Of a stretch of 64,000 nt of DNA, positions 1-7,996 are shown one piece after another (within the stretch, counting starts at the first letter, position 1; each line of letters starts with the position of its first letter). The stretch is from Cellvibrionaceae bacterium AOL6 (GTDB taxonomy: Bacteria; Pseudomonadota; Gammaproteobacteria; Pseudomonadales; Cellvibrionaceae). Location of the stretch: positions 62,001-126,000 of the forward strand of contig NOXC01000010.1 in assembly GCA_003265435.1 (NCBI GenBank), given 5' to 3'. Under the pieces are notes generated by a model. It did not search any database and had not been told where the DNA came from. It saw only the letters and a list, made by a program, of their open reading frames with translations. Made by a program: the position numbers and the translations under genes.

Positions 1-379
1 GAATGTCGCCTTGGATGGGGTTCTCTGCGCCGGGCACTTCAAACACCACGTCGAATGCCTCTTTCGCATCGACGCTGCTCTGGCCGTAAAAGCGCTCTTC
101 ACCCATCGGCACATAGCCGCTGTGGCTGTCTGAGTGGCCAATGTAGTGTTGTTGCTTGAGGTCTTCGGGCTGAGCGAAAAACGAGGTGGCACAGCGCTTT
201 AGCGTGTCGATGGTGTCGGGGCTGATGGGGTGCCCGGTGATGTACAAAAAGCCCGCGTCTCTGGCGGCACGGTCGAGTTCGCGCGCGACGGCCAAGCGGC
301 GTTCGAGCTCATCGGAGTAAAGGTCGGCAATATCGACGACGGGTAGCGAGGTGAAGGCGGTGTGGCTGTGTGTGCTCAT
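1..379 (-). CDS. 2-oxoglutarate/Fe(II)-dependent oxygenase, isopenicillin N synthase-like (3' end cut off)
   Basis: The first 126 residues are present; the rest lies beyond the window edge. The translation starts MSTHSHTAFTSLPVVDIADL and continues with a segment containing RDAGFLYITGHPIS and later SHSGYVPMGEERF. This is the typical N-terminal domain of non-haem dioxygenases of the isopenicillin N synthase family, with the 'PVVDI' opening and the 'GFLYITGHP' strand. The Fe-binding HxD...H residues would lie in the missing part, so activity and substrate cannot be judged. Family members oxidise small molecules using 2-oxoglutarate and oxygen. The ATG at 379 is the obvious start; the 214 bases between it and yejK are non-coding. 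The family call is firm, the substrate unknown. Confidence 0.8.
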   Translation of the reverse strand, partial: MSTHSHTAFTSLPVVDIADLYSDELERRLAVARELDRAARDAGFLYITGHPISPDTIDTLKRCATSFFAQPEDLKQQHYIGHSDSHSGYVPMGEERFYGQSSVDAKEAFDVVFEVPGAENPIQGDI

Positions 380-593
380 GGAAAATTCCTGTATTTAATA
401 CGTTGCAGAAATCTTCCTGGCCGTCCAGGGGTGTGCGACAGAAGTCGTCCGAGCCGTCTCGGGTGTATTCGATTAGTGTTAACAGGCCCTAGCTTAAGCG
501 ATTACAGGGTGCTTCATTTAAGTTGTTGATTTTGAATGGAAAAGAAGGCTGAAACGTCCGTGTTGTTCTCGTGATACCGTTCTCGCCCGGCGT

Positions 594-1640
594 TTAGGAC
601 TCCGGTTCGCCTTTGCCGACGTGCTTGATCAGGCGCGACTTCAAGGCGTTGGGGATGGACTTGATAATCAAGCTGTCTGAATCGGGATCGTAGACGATGG
701 ACTCGCCTAAACAGCTCGACGCAAAGCTCATACTGATCTGCTCATTGCGCCCGCTGATGCGCACAAAGTTTTTGAGTTGCTGCTTGTCGGGAATCAGTTC
801 GGGCTTGTTGTCCGGACGCTGTTTTTGCCAGTGTTCGCTTAGCCTCTGTTTCGGTGCGCTGTTGTCGTCGTTGTGCTGAGCGTGGATGACGTCATCGAGT
901 TCCTTAATGACGACGGGGCGGCCTGCTTTTTCCTGCTCCAAACAATAATCGACCACGTGCGCGCGCGTTTCGCTCGCTTTTTCTTCGGGCAGGGTGTCGG
1001 TGTAGCTTTGCACCGCGCCCAAAAAGGCTTCGGTTTCGGCGCTGATGTCGCGTTTGTCGGTAAAGCCCAACCAGCTTAAAAACAGGTCGGTCAGCTCTTT
1101 TTCGCCTCGCCATTTTAAAACGGTGAGGGCATTGCGTACTCGATAGTCATCGTCGCTTTGCAGGTCAGCCAAATTAACGCGCGCGGCCAAGCGCAGGCCT
1201 TGGGTGTCGAGGTAGAGAGAATCACTCAATTGCATGTCTGCGTCGATGTATTGGCCCTGTGCGTGATGCAGAAAATAGATATGCACTAAGTCGCCGGTTT
1301 CGAGTTTTTCAAACGCGAACACAACAAAGCCCTCTAACGCAAGTTCACTGCTTTCCAGCACTTGCTTGAGGTGGGTCATAGCTTGTTCCGAAAAGCGTGC
1401 GAAGGGCATTTTCTGTTCTGTAAATTCTTTGAGCCATGCGTACAGCGGATATTCACCGATGTCGGATGAAAAGGCCCCGTATTCTTTGCCGCTGCGCCCA
1501 AGCATGGACTTTTTCATTTCGCGGAAGGCTTCGTCGACCCGACCGTTGAGTGGCCAGGCGCCGGGAGACAGTTGCGTGGTGGCGGCGCCGCTGGTTTGTG
1601 GGCGCTGAATGCGATGGGCAAGAATGGTATCGAGAGGCAT
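594..1640 (-). CDS. yejK: nucleoid-associated protein YejK (NdpA)
   Basis: This 348-residue protein matches the 37-kDa nucleoid-associated protein family in length and in its overall pattern: an N-terminal half with 'FVVFAFEKLETGDLVHIYFLHH', a central 'DLADLQSDDDYRVR' type segment and the basic C-terminal region ending in 'KSRLIKHVGKGEPES'. In E. coli the protein binds the nucleoid; its exact role is poorly known. The start ATG is at 1640. It is followed on the same strand, upstream, by the repeat-containing membrane protein, 41 bases away, so the two could be cotranscribed. Recognition is by family resemblance; I see no odd features. Confidence 0.85.
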   Translation of the reverse strand: MPLDTILAHRIQRPQTSGAATTQLSPGAWPLNGRVDEAFREMKKSMLGRSGKEYGAFSSDIGEYPLYAWLKEFTEQKMPFARFSEQAMTHLKQVLESSELALEGFVVFAFEKLETGDLVHIYFLHHAQGQYIDADMQLSDSLYLDTQGLRLAARVNLADLQSDDDYRVRNALTVLKWRGEKELTDLFLSWLGFTDKRDISAETEAFLGAVQSYTDTLPEEKASETRAHVVDYCLEQEKAGRPVVIKELDDVIHAQHNDDNSAPKQRLSEHWQKQRPDNKPELIPDKQQLKNFVRISGRNEQISMSFASSCLGESIVYDPDSDSLIIKSIPNALKSRLIKHVGKGEPES

Positions 1641-1681
1641 AGGTTACGGTCTTGGTAATGATAAGGTGATCAAGTTGTCAA

Positions 1682-2593
1682 TCAGTTCGGAGCGACCAGT
1701 TCCCACTCACCTTTGCTATTTTGGCACAAAGAGAAATCGTAGGCGGGTCGGTTCATGTGATCGACGGTCATTGAAAAATTATTGCAGGGCCGGTCATTTT
1801 TATTGTCGCTGCTTAAGAAAGTGATGGTGCCGGCGTGGCCGGTGGTGTGGTTTTTCCATCGTCGTGTTTCGCCGATCTCCTCATGCGACACCATCTCGTC
1901 GATGTGTTCCACGATCACTTTGCGATCGCTGCTGACAAGCCCGCTGTTTTTAAACACGGCGGTGCCAAGGTCTTGAGCGAGCTTGAAAGGGGTTTTAATA
2001 ATCCCCGTGAAAAACCCTTGCACAGCCGCCTCGCTCGCGTTTTTTCCGACCTGATCGGCATCGCTAACAATGTTTTCGACACGCGTGAGCGTATCCGGCA
2101 CCATGGTGCGAACGGCTTTGGATTCGTCGAGTACTTTGGGAATTTCAGCGCGGTAGGCTTCGGCTTCGTGCAATATGGGGGCAATGGTATCGCGAATGGA
2201 CTCGCTCTCCTCCAGTATGGGCGGGATGGCGGTGCGAACCGCGGCCACTTCAGTCAGGATGGGAGGGACGCTGGCGCGGATGGCTGAGGTTTCCTGAAGT
2301 ATGGGGGGGATGTGGGCATTGATGTCATCGACACGTTTGAGCACTTCGGGCACCTGCGCATTGACGGCATCCACACGCTGCAAAATCTCGGGAATCTGTG
2401 TGTTGACATGACTCACCTCACTGACCACCTGATCGACTGTTTTCGCGACACTTTCCACTTCAGTCAGCACGGAGGGAATGGAATCGACCACGTGCTTGGC
2501 CACCCAGGCAAACCAGGCCAGGGAGGCCGCGAGCGCCAACAGGGCGATGGAAAACACAATGCGCGCAACAATGGACCAGGCTGAAAGATTCAC
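1682..2593 (-). CDS. membrane-anchored coiled-coil protein with eight tandem 14-residue repeats and a C-terminal W/Cys module
   Basis: I do not recognise this 303-residue protein by name. Residues 8-30 form one hydrophobic segment, so it is probably anchored in the inner membrane with the rest in the periplasm. Residues 63-174 are eight consecutive 14-residue repeats of the type (V/I)-(N/R)-x-x-(I/V)-P-x-(I/V)-L-x-(E/R)-x-x-x, for example VNAQVPEVLKRVDD and IRDTIAPILHEAEA; two weaker repeats may precede them. Fourteen residues equal two heptads, which fits a coiled coil, but a proline recurs in every unit. The C-terminal part (about 225-300) has a W at 246 and cysteines at 270 and 290, a pattern like bacterial surface-antigen domains; the same pattern occurs twice in the protein at 6030. 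It lies 20 bases downstream of the cti-like gene and is probably cotranscribed with it. Confidence 0.6.
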   Translation of the reverse strand: MNLSAWSIVARIVFSIALLALAASLAWFAWVAKHVVDSIPSVLTEVESVAKTVDQVVSEVSHVNTQIPEILQRVDAVNAQVPEVLKRVDDINAHIPPILQETSAIRASVPPILTEVAAVRTAIPPILEESESIRDTIAPILHEAEAYRAEIPKVLDESKAVRTMVPDTLTRVENIVSDADQVGKNASEAAVQGFFTGIIKTPFKLAQDLGTAVFKNSGLVSSDRKVIVEHIDEMVSHEEIGETRRWKNHTTGHAGTITFLSSDNKNDRPCNNFSMTVDHMNRPAYDFSLCQNSKGEWELVAPN

Positions 2594-2613
2594 GGCTGTG
2601 CTCCTCGCATCGC

Positions 2614-4974
2614 TTAATGATTCTGTAGCCGATTGAAATCATACCAACCAAATTCGACGGGGTCGGCCTGTTTTTGATTGCTGTGCAGCATGTCGCTGAA
2701 CTGCCAGAAGTGTTCAGAGGTTCTGCGCACGCCATAACGGTTGACCACATCCGCAAAGCTCACCGTGTTAGACATGTTGCGCACGCGCTGAACGAAGTCC
2801 GGCAACTCGTCCACCGAGACGCGGAAGAAGGCATTCGGATAGGCGCCGATCAGGCCGTGGGCAACGGTGACCGTATTCGCTTCGGGCAGGTGTTGGCTGG
2901 CTTCACGCAGCATATTGGTCATGCTCGAGCGCGCCTGATTGACGAGCAGGCTGGCGTACCAGCGTTCGCCACTGGACGCATCGTAAATTTCAATAAAGTT
3001 GGTTTCCGGTAGCAGCGTGGTCGCGCTACCGCTGAAGGTGGATAGCTCGATTAAGGGCTCGGCGACGGGCGCGGGCAAGGTGTCCAGCGCATGCTGTCGG
3101 TCGATCGCGGAGTCCAGGTGCGCCTCCAGCATGTGGTAAAGCTCCAGCTTGGGGTTGTCAGTCTGGTATTCGATGTCCGGTTCCATGTTGTCTTCAAAGC
3201 CGATATTCGTCATGTACTCCAGCACATCGTCCGAGGCACCCTCGTACCACTCCGTACGCTCGGCATCGCGGGTTTCGCTGGGGAGCAGGAACAGAAAGTC
3301 CGACTCGCCTTCCATGCGCAGAAAATCCATAAACAGGCGCGACAGCAGCTGGTGGCCGACATTGCCGTAGACGTCATAACCTGCCACCAAGAGGTAGTGA
3401 ATGCGCTCGAGCAGCGTGTAGTCGATGACCCAGGCCGTGCGCGGGTAGGGGCCAATCAGGCCCTTTTCCACCGTGGCCGTATCAAAATGGCGGAATACCG
3501 TGAGCGCAGCATTCGGGTTGTGCCCATCGCCGTCCCAGATGAGGTGCAGATCGAGCTGGACTTCACCGGCAGCATGGTTCATCAGATATTCGTCACGCGC
3601 TTCGAGAAATTCGCGCTGTTTGGAGGCGTATTTTCTCCAGGTTGTGTAGGGCGTATAGACATTGCCTTTTGCGCTCGGCAGTTCCAGGTCGTCCTGTTGG
3701 TCTTTGAGCAGTGTGGCGAGGTCGAGTTTGAGCGTCACGTCGGGGTCGACAAAGAACACCCAGAACTGATCGCGAATCACATTCAGAGCGACCTGGCCTC
3801 GGCAGACCGGGCCCTTAATAAAATTCATGATCGTAAATTGGGCTTCGTCGAGCATAAAGCGGTAGCGCGATTCGACCGGTAGATCGCTAAAACTCTTAAA
3901 GGGGTTGGATGCCACTTTCGCAGCGTAGCTAGGTAGGGTCTCGACCTTGAAGTCGACATTGAAAAACCACTCCCGCCAGCGTTGCCAGCGCGCATCGTCA
4001 AGCAAATAGGGCATGTGGGTTTTTTTCACGATGCTTTCGTATTCCGGCACCAGCCGGTAGTACACCCTGCCTATGCCGGGGTCGTCGTAGGGGCGGCGAG
4101 TACTGATGCGCACGAGGGGGGTGCCGGGTGGGGTGCTGGAGCGGACCATTTTGAAAAAAGTCGGCTCGTCGCTGCTGTTAAAGTACAGGTGCGCGAGGAA
4201 CAGGTGCTCAAAAATATAGCGTGCACTCAATTGGTCTTTAAGGCTGTCGCCATTCAGGCGCTTCTCCCAGCGTGTAACCTCGGCCTTTAGCGCGTCGCTC
4301 AGCGGCGCGCGGGCCGTGTACAGCGCACCCTCTTCGAGCCAGCTCAGCAGGGTGTTCTGTTCCTCGTCATTGAGCCCAGGCAGCGCATAGGGCATGCCCC
4401 ATAGTGGATTCTTTTCTGCAAATTTTTCGTATTCTTCGGCGGTGGGGCAGTGGTTTTTGCGCGCCGTGCCGAGGGTGAAGTCGGCGGGTAAGACGTTTGT
4501 ATCCGGCAGGGGGTGCATGCTTTTCTGAATCAGTGAACGATGCATCAGGCCGGCCTGGCGGTTGGCCTCGGGCGTTTGTTCACGTTCATTCAGCACGGGG
4601 AAAAACCCTTTTTCACGCCAGGCTTCGGTGCTGTGTGCGTCTTCGAACAGGCGTGTCATCGACGCGGGTTTAATGCGCGACGTTTCATAGACGTTGGCCT
4701 TGCTGGCACCGCGATCAATGCCTTCGATGGCCGTGAGTTTGAGCTGGCAGGGCGCGTCGTAGCAGCCGTGGCAGACGATGCAGCGCTGGTCCAGCACGGG
4801 TTTGACGTCGAGCCAATAATCGGTGTGCCCTTCGGGCAGCTGGCTGAATTCCCGCTGTTGTACTTGCTCGGGACCAAACAGGGTGTCCCACTTGCTGGCG
4901 CCGAAACTGACACAGCCTGCGAGAAAGAGCACGAAAACCAGAGAGGGGGTGAGACGAAAACGGCGCAACAACAT
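2614..4974 (-). CDS. cti: fatty acid cis/trans isomerase, c-type haem lipoprotein
   Basis: The 786-residue product has the features of Cti, which converts cis-unsaturated membrane fatty acids directly to the trans form and so stiffens the membrane under solvent, heat or osmotic stress. Residues 1-21 are a lipoprotein-type signal (LVFVLFLAGC, Cys21 as the lipid site). A haem c site CxxCH lies at 65-69 (CIVCH), followed by two more cysteines at 71 and 76. Length agrees with the Pseudomonas and Vibrio enzymes (about 760-790). Cti acts in the periplasm on existing phospholipids. The gene is the first of a likely two-gene transcription unit with the repeat protein downstream. The family call is strong, from the haem motif, length and 'GLIGAYPN' type conserved strings. 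Confidence 0.88.
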   Translation of the reverse strand: MLLRRFRLTPSLVFVLFLAGCVSFGASKWDTLFGPEQVQQREFSQLPEGHTDYWLDVKPVLDQRCIVCHGCYDAPCQLKLTAIEGIDRGASKANVYETSRIKPASMTRLFEDAHSTEAWREKGFFPVLNEREQTPEANRQAGLMHRSLIQKSMHPLPDTNVLPADFTLGTARKNHCPTAEEYEKFAEKNPLWGMPYALPGLNDEEQNTLLSWLEEGALYTARAPLSDALKAEVTRWEKRLNGDSLKDQLSARYIFEHLFLAHLYFNSSDEPTFFKMVRSSTPPGTPLVRISTRRPYDDPGIGRVYYRLVPEYESIVKKTHMPYLLDDARWQRWREWFFNVDFKVETLPSYAAKVASNPFKSFSDLPVESRYRFMLDEAQFTIMNFIKGPVCRGQVALNVIRDQFWVFFVDPDVTLKLDLATLLKDQQDDLELPSAKGNVYTPYTTWRKYASKQREFLEARDEYLMNHAAGEVQLDLHLIWDGDGHNPNAALTVFRHFDTATVEKGLIGPYPRTAWVIDYTLLERIHYLLVAGYDVYGNVGHQLLSRLFMDFLRMEGESDFLFLLPSETRDAERTEWYEGASDDVLEYMTNIGFEDNMEPDIEYQTDNPKLELYHMLEAHLDSAIDRQHALDTLPAPVAEPLIELSTFSGSATTLLPETNFIEIYDASSGERWYASLLVNQARSSMTNMLREASQHLPEANTVTVAHGLIGAYPNAFFRVSVDELPDFVQRVRNMSNTVSFADVVNRYGVRRTSEHFWQFSDMLHSNQKQADPVEFGWYDFNRLQNH

Positions 4975-5097
4975 CTGAACAGGTCCTTCTTTCAGGAAAG
5001 CGTGAGGTCAGCGCGAATGATGCCCGAAAATGGGGTGTAATTGAATCTGCGATTGGTGACGAGGCACGTCCTTGTGCCTCGAGTGAGCCGGGCCGCC

Positions 5098-5757
5098 TTA
5101 TTTTAGGCCGACCAGGGTATCCTGCAGTTTGTTAATCCAGCTTGTGATTTCAAGGCGCAGGTAACGCGTATTGTTGACGCGGTCGTTGCGCTCGAGGTCA
5201 ATGCGCTCGCCGACTTCGCGATTGTCGTCGAGGTAGGCGATAAGCAGACCGGTTTGCGCATCGGTGATTTTGGCATTGAGCTTCAGCCCGCCGATCCCGC
5301 GCGTAAACACATCATCGCGCACGCCGCGGTTCACTCCGTCATCTTTTGACGCGCTTGGGGAGAATTCAACAAACTCGAAGCTCACCAGCAGCACACCGGG
5401 GCCAGGTTGCTCAGCGACTCTGAATTGCCCGGCGCTTTCGGTGGCACGTTGTGCACGCTCGGCAAAGTCTTCGATGATGCGCGTCTTTTCTTTTTCTGTC
5501 AGGGTCCAATCGCGGTCGCGGATGTCGAGGCGACGATCATTGATTTCCAATTCATCGAGCTCGAGCGGCGCGAACATCAGCGCGTCGTAGTCTTCGAGTG
5601 AGGCGTCTTCACGCACATAAAAATTGTCGAAGGGTGTGCCTGATACCACATTGAGCCCTTTTGAGTCCGGCGCCTGGCTGGTCAGTGGCTCGACCACTGG
5701 CTTCGTTGAGCAGGCGGCCAGGGTGATCAAGGCCAGGGCGATCAGTATGTTTTTCAT
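5098..5757 (-). CDS. lipoprotein, DUF3313-like
   Basis: This 219-residue protein begins MKNILIALALITLAACSTKP, a clear lipoprotein signal with the lipobox LAAC. I chose the ATG at 5757 over an upstream start at 5793 because AAGGAG stands seven bases before it and the signal peptide begins there. The mature part resembles the DUF3313 group of predicted outer membrane lipoproteins (phrases such as 'LEDYDALMFAPLELDEL' and a C-terminal 'ARY..LEITSW'-like end), but this is a weak match. Function unknown. It stands alone between cti and the divergent secreted-protein genes. Confidence 0.6.
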   Translation of the reverse strand: MKNILIALALITLAACSTKPVVEPLTSQAPDSKGLNVVSGTPFDNFYVREDASLEDYDALMFAPLELDELEINDRRLDIRDRDWTLTEKEKTRIIEDFAERAQRATESAGQFRVAEQPGPGVLLVSFEFVEFSPSASKDDGVNRGVRDDVFTRGIGGLKLNAKITDAQTGLLIAYLDDNREVGERIDLERNDRVNNTRYLRLEITSWINKLQDTLVGLK

Positions 5758-6029
5758 TGCGAGTCTCCTTATGGGGTTTCTTTTTTGAATCACTGGGGAC
5801 GACCCTGTCCGGGCGCCCTCTCGCAGAGGCGTCAGCCTGGCTGAGCGATCCTGTTGCGGGCCGTGTTTGGCGGATGACTTTTGTCAGTCTATCGCGTAGC
5901 ATGCCTCGCGACACAGGCGAGCGGGTGCGGTGCAACTTTGACCGCCAATGCGGTGTCGAAGTTCCTGCCGGCGGCACCTAATCCGCCCTCGCGCAGCATA
6001 TCGAATCCAGTGAAAGAAGGATATTCCCA

Positions 6030-6689
6030 GTGCCAGCCAAGCCGATAGCTTTGTCTTTTGCCTTATCCGCCGCCGTGGTGTTTGGTGCGGCAGCGAGTGT
6101 GTTCAGTTCGAGTGTGCAGGCCGCGCGTTACGATTATTTGAGTAAGTCTGTTCTGGGTGAATTTAATCCCGAGGATGTGGTGTCTTTCCGCGCACGCGTT
6201 GCGTACATGTTGGAAAATGAAGCCGAGCACGAGACGGTGATGTGGGCGGGGCCTTCCGGGCTTAAAGGCAAGATGCGCATTGAGGTGGGTTACGAGGCGG
6301 ACGGAATCCCCTGCAAGCGTTTGCGCTTTGCGTTTTTAAACCGTCACGAAAACAAAGAATTCTACAAAGTGGATGTCTGCAAGCAGGCGGGCAACTGGCA
6401 GATCATGGAGACACCGTTTGCGTCTTTTTCAGAAGAGGAAGTCGAGTTGCTGCATCAGCAAGTCAGCCTCGCGCTGGAAGAAGGTGAGACCGACCACCCC
6501 ATTAGCTGGAGCTTCCCGCCGAAGCAGTCCGGTGGTGTGGTGGTACCGTTTGACGCGATGACGATCAATGGCAAAGGCTGCCGACGCGCCGCCATCAGTA
6601 TTTATGACAAGAGCGGGCGCAGTTCCGGCGGCACCTATTTATTTTGCCAAACGGACGAAAAAGAATGGCAAAGAGAAGTGGAGCAGTAA
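6030..6689 (+). CDS. secreted protein with two tandem W/Cys modules, function unknown
   Basis: A 219-residue protein beginning at a GTG with AGAAGG upstream. Residues 1-31 form a signal peptide ending in VQA. The mature part is an internal duplication: module A (about 50-126) and module B (about 137-214) both start with an acidic helix (DVVSFRARVAYMLE; EVELLHQQVSLALEE), then a tryptophan (W72; W160), a glycine-rich strand and two cysteines (C95/C117; C184/C206), and end in a G/E-x-W string. Each cysteine pair could form a disulfide in the periplasm. The same pattern is seen in the C-terminal domain of the protein at 1682-2593. The module resembles the 17-kDa surface-antigen type domain but I cannot confirm this. 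The next gene starts two bases after its stop, so they are cotranscribed. Confidence 0.6.
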   Translation: MPAKPIALSFALSAAVVFGAAASVFSSSVQAARYDYLSKSVLGEFNPEDVVSFRARVAYMLENEAEHETVMWAGPSGLKGKMRIEVGYEADGIPCKRLRFAFLNRHENKEFYKVDVCKQAGNWQIMETPFASFSEEEVELLHQQVSLALEEGETDHPISWSFPPKQSGGVVVPFDAMTINGKGCRRAAISIYDKSGRSSGGTYLFCQTDEKEWQREVEQ

Positions 6690-6691
6690 GC

Positions 6692-7297
6692 ATGACCAAA
6701 GTTTTTAAAAACGCGTGGGTAGTGGGTGGTGCGGCATGGGTGCTCATCCTGGCATCCTGTGCGCAGAGTCCGAGCCCCGAGCCCGATCAGGCGGCCACCA
6801 CACCCACGGAGTATTCCGCTGTTTCAATGACCAACCCTGACTTCACCCCGGCTGTGGGAGCCACAGTGCGTTGGTATGATGATGTGTTCATCATTGACGG
6901 GGAATCTGCGCTGAAGATTAATGATGAGCAGAAAGCTTGGCTCAAACACACGGTGCAGGCGCACGTTGAAGCGCGTGGCTACCGTTTTGTCGACGGCGAT
7001 AACGCGGACTATGAACTCGCCTCAGCCCTAATTCTGGACAATAGCCCCGCCGCCCAGCGCATCCAATCCATTGCTCATGTGTTCCCGCACCTCGGTACGA
7101 CCGTCGGGCAGCACGAGGAAGGCACGATGATTGTGGCCTTGAAAAGCCCCTGGAGCCCGAGTTTTTCCAGCGCGCTTTGGCGCAGTGCGATTCAGGCCTA
7201 TGTTGTGGATGGCCAAACGCCCGAAGCACAGCGAGCCCGAACGGAAGCGCTGATCGTGCGCTTGATGGACAGCTTGCCCGTCGCCGGTAAAGACTGA
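6692..7297 (+). CDS. lipoprotein, possibly DUF4136-type
   Basis: The 201-residue product starts MTKVFKNAWVVGGAAWVLIL and has the lipobox LASC soon after. The ATG at 6692, directly after the stop of the previous gene, is preferred over an upstream in-frame ATG at 6644 that lies inside that gene. The mature protein has the layout of DUF4136-like lipoproteins (an early 'VRWYDDVFII', a central 'ARGYRFVDGDNADYEL' and a C-terminal helix for small outer-membrane-associated domains). Similar in layout to the next gene, suggesting an old duplication. No specific function can be given. Confidence 0.55.
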   Translation: MTKVFKNAWVVGGAAWVLILASCAQSPSPEPDQAATTPTEYSAVSMTNPDFTPAVGATVRWYDDVFIIDGESALKINDEQKAWLKHTVQAHVEARGYRFVDGDNADYELASALILDNSPAAQRIQSIAHVFPHLGTTVGQHEEGTMIVALKSPWSPSFSSALWRSAIQAYVVDGQTPEAQRARTEALIVRLMDSLPVAGKD

Positions 7298-7345
7298 GAC
7301 AATAACGCGTTGTTAATCGACTGAACTGCAAGGAATCAGGCAATC

Positions 7346-7927
7346 ATGACTACTTACCTGCGGGCTGCGCTCGCTCTTGTTCTTACCAGCGCCTTGCTGG
7401 CCTGCTCTAATAATCCCACAGTAGTCAGCACTGACTTCGTCGCGCTGGATTATTCCAAGCACACGCGCTTCGCCTGGTTTGAAGGCGATATGACGCGGCA
7501 CAGTGGCGTGACGGACATCGGCCATCAGCGTATTCAGGAAAACATCGTTGCGGACCTGCAAGGCAAGGGCTTCACCTTGGTTGAACCGGCAGAAGCCGAC
7601 CTGATCGTAAACTACAGCGTTGTCGCGCGAGAGAAGGTCGATATCAATACCTACCAGGTCTACGACGGCTATGCACCGGGCTTTACCTGGAATCGCGACC
7701 ACGGCGCCATCGTCAACAAAACGCGTGAAGAGTACACCGAGACGCAAGTGGAAGAGTATTACGAAGGCACCTTGATTGTGGACATCCTCGATGCGGGCAA
7801 CAACCAAATCGTGTGGCGTGGCGTGGGTCGCAAGCGCCTGTCCGAAGAGATGGACAAGGAAGCCCGTGACCGCTTGATTAAAGAAGTGGTCAGCTCTGTG
7901 ATGAAAAATTTCCCACCCGAATCGTGA
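7346..7927 (+). CDS. DUF4136 family lipoprotein
   Basis: A 193-residue lipoprotein: MTTYLRAALALVLTSALLAC gives the signal peptide and lipid-bearing cysteine. The mature part has the hallmarks of DUF4136: 'FVALDYSKHTRFAWF' near the N terminus, 'RIQENIVADLQGKGFTLVEPAEADLIVNY' in the middle and 'GTLIVDILDAGNNQIVWRG' near the end, then a basic amphipathic helix. AAGGAA precedes the ATG. Third of three secreted or lipoprotein genes in a row on the plus strand (6030-7927), probably one transcription unit. The family's function is not known. Confidence 0.75.
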   Translation: MTTYLRAALALVLTSALLACSNNPTVVSTDFVALDYSKHTRFAWFEGDMTRHSGVTDIGHQRIQENIVADLQGKGFTLVEPAEADLIVNYSVVAREKVDINTYQVYDGYAPGFTWNRDHGAIVNKTREEYTETQVEEYYEGTLIVDILDAGNNQIVWRGVGRKRLSEEMDKEARDRLIKEVVSSVMKNFPPES

Positions 7928-7996
7928 TGTCTCGCGCGATCGGGTCATCCGGTCGCGCTGCCCTCGCGGCACCCCTCCTACGCAGGCTCGCTCTCC

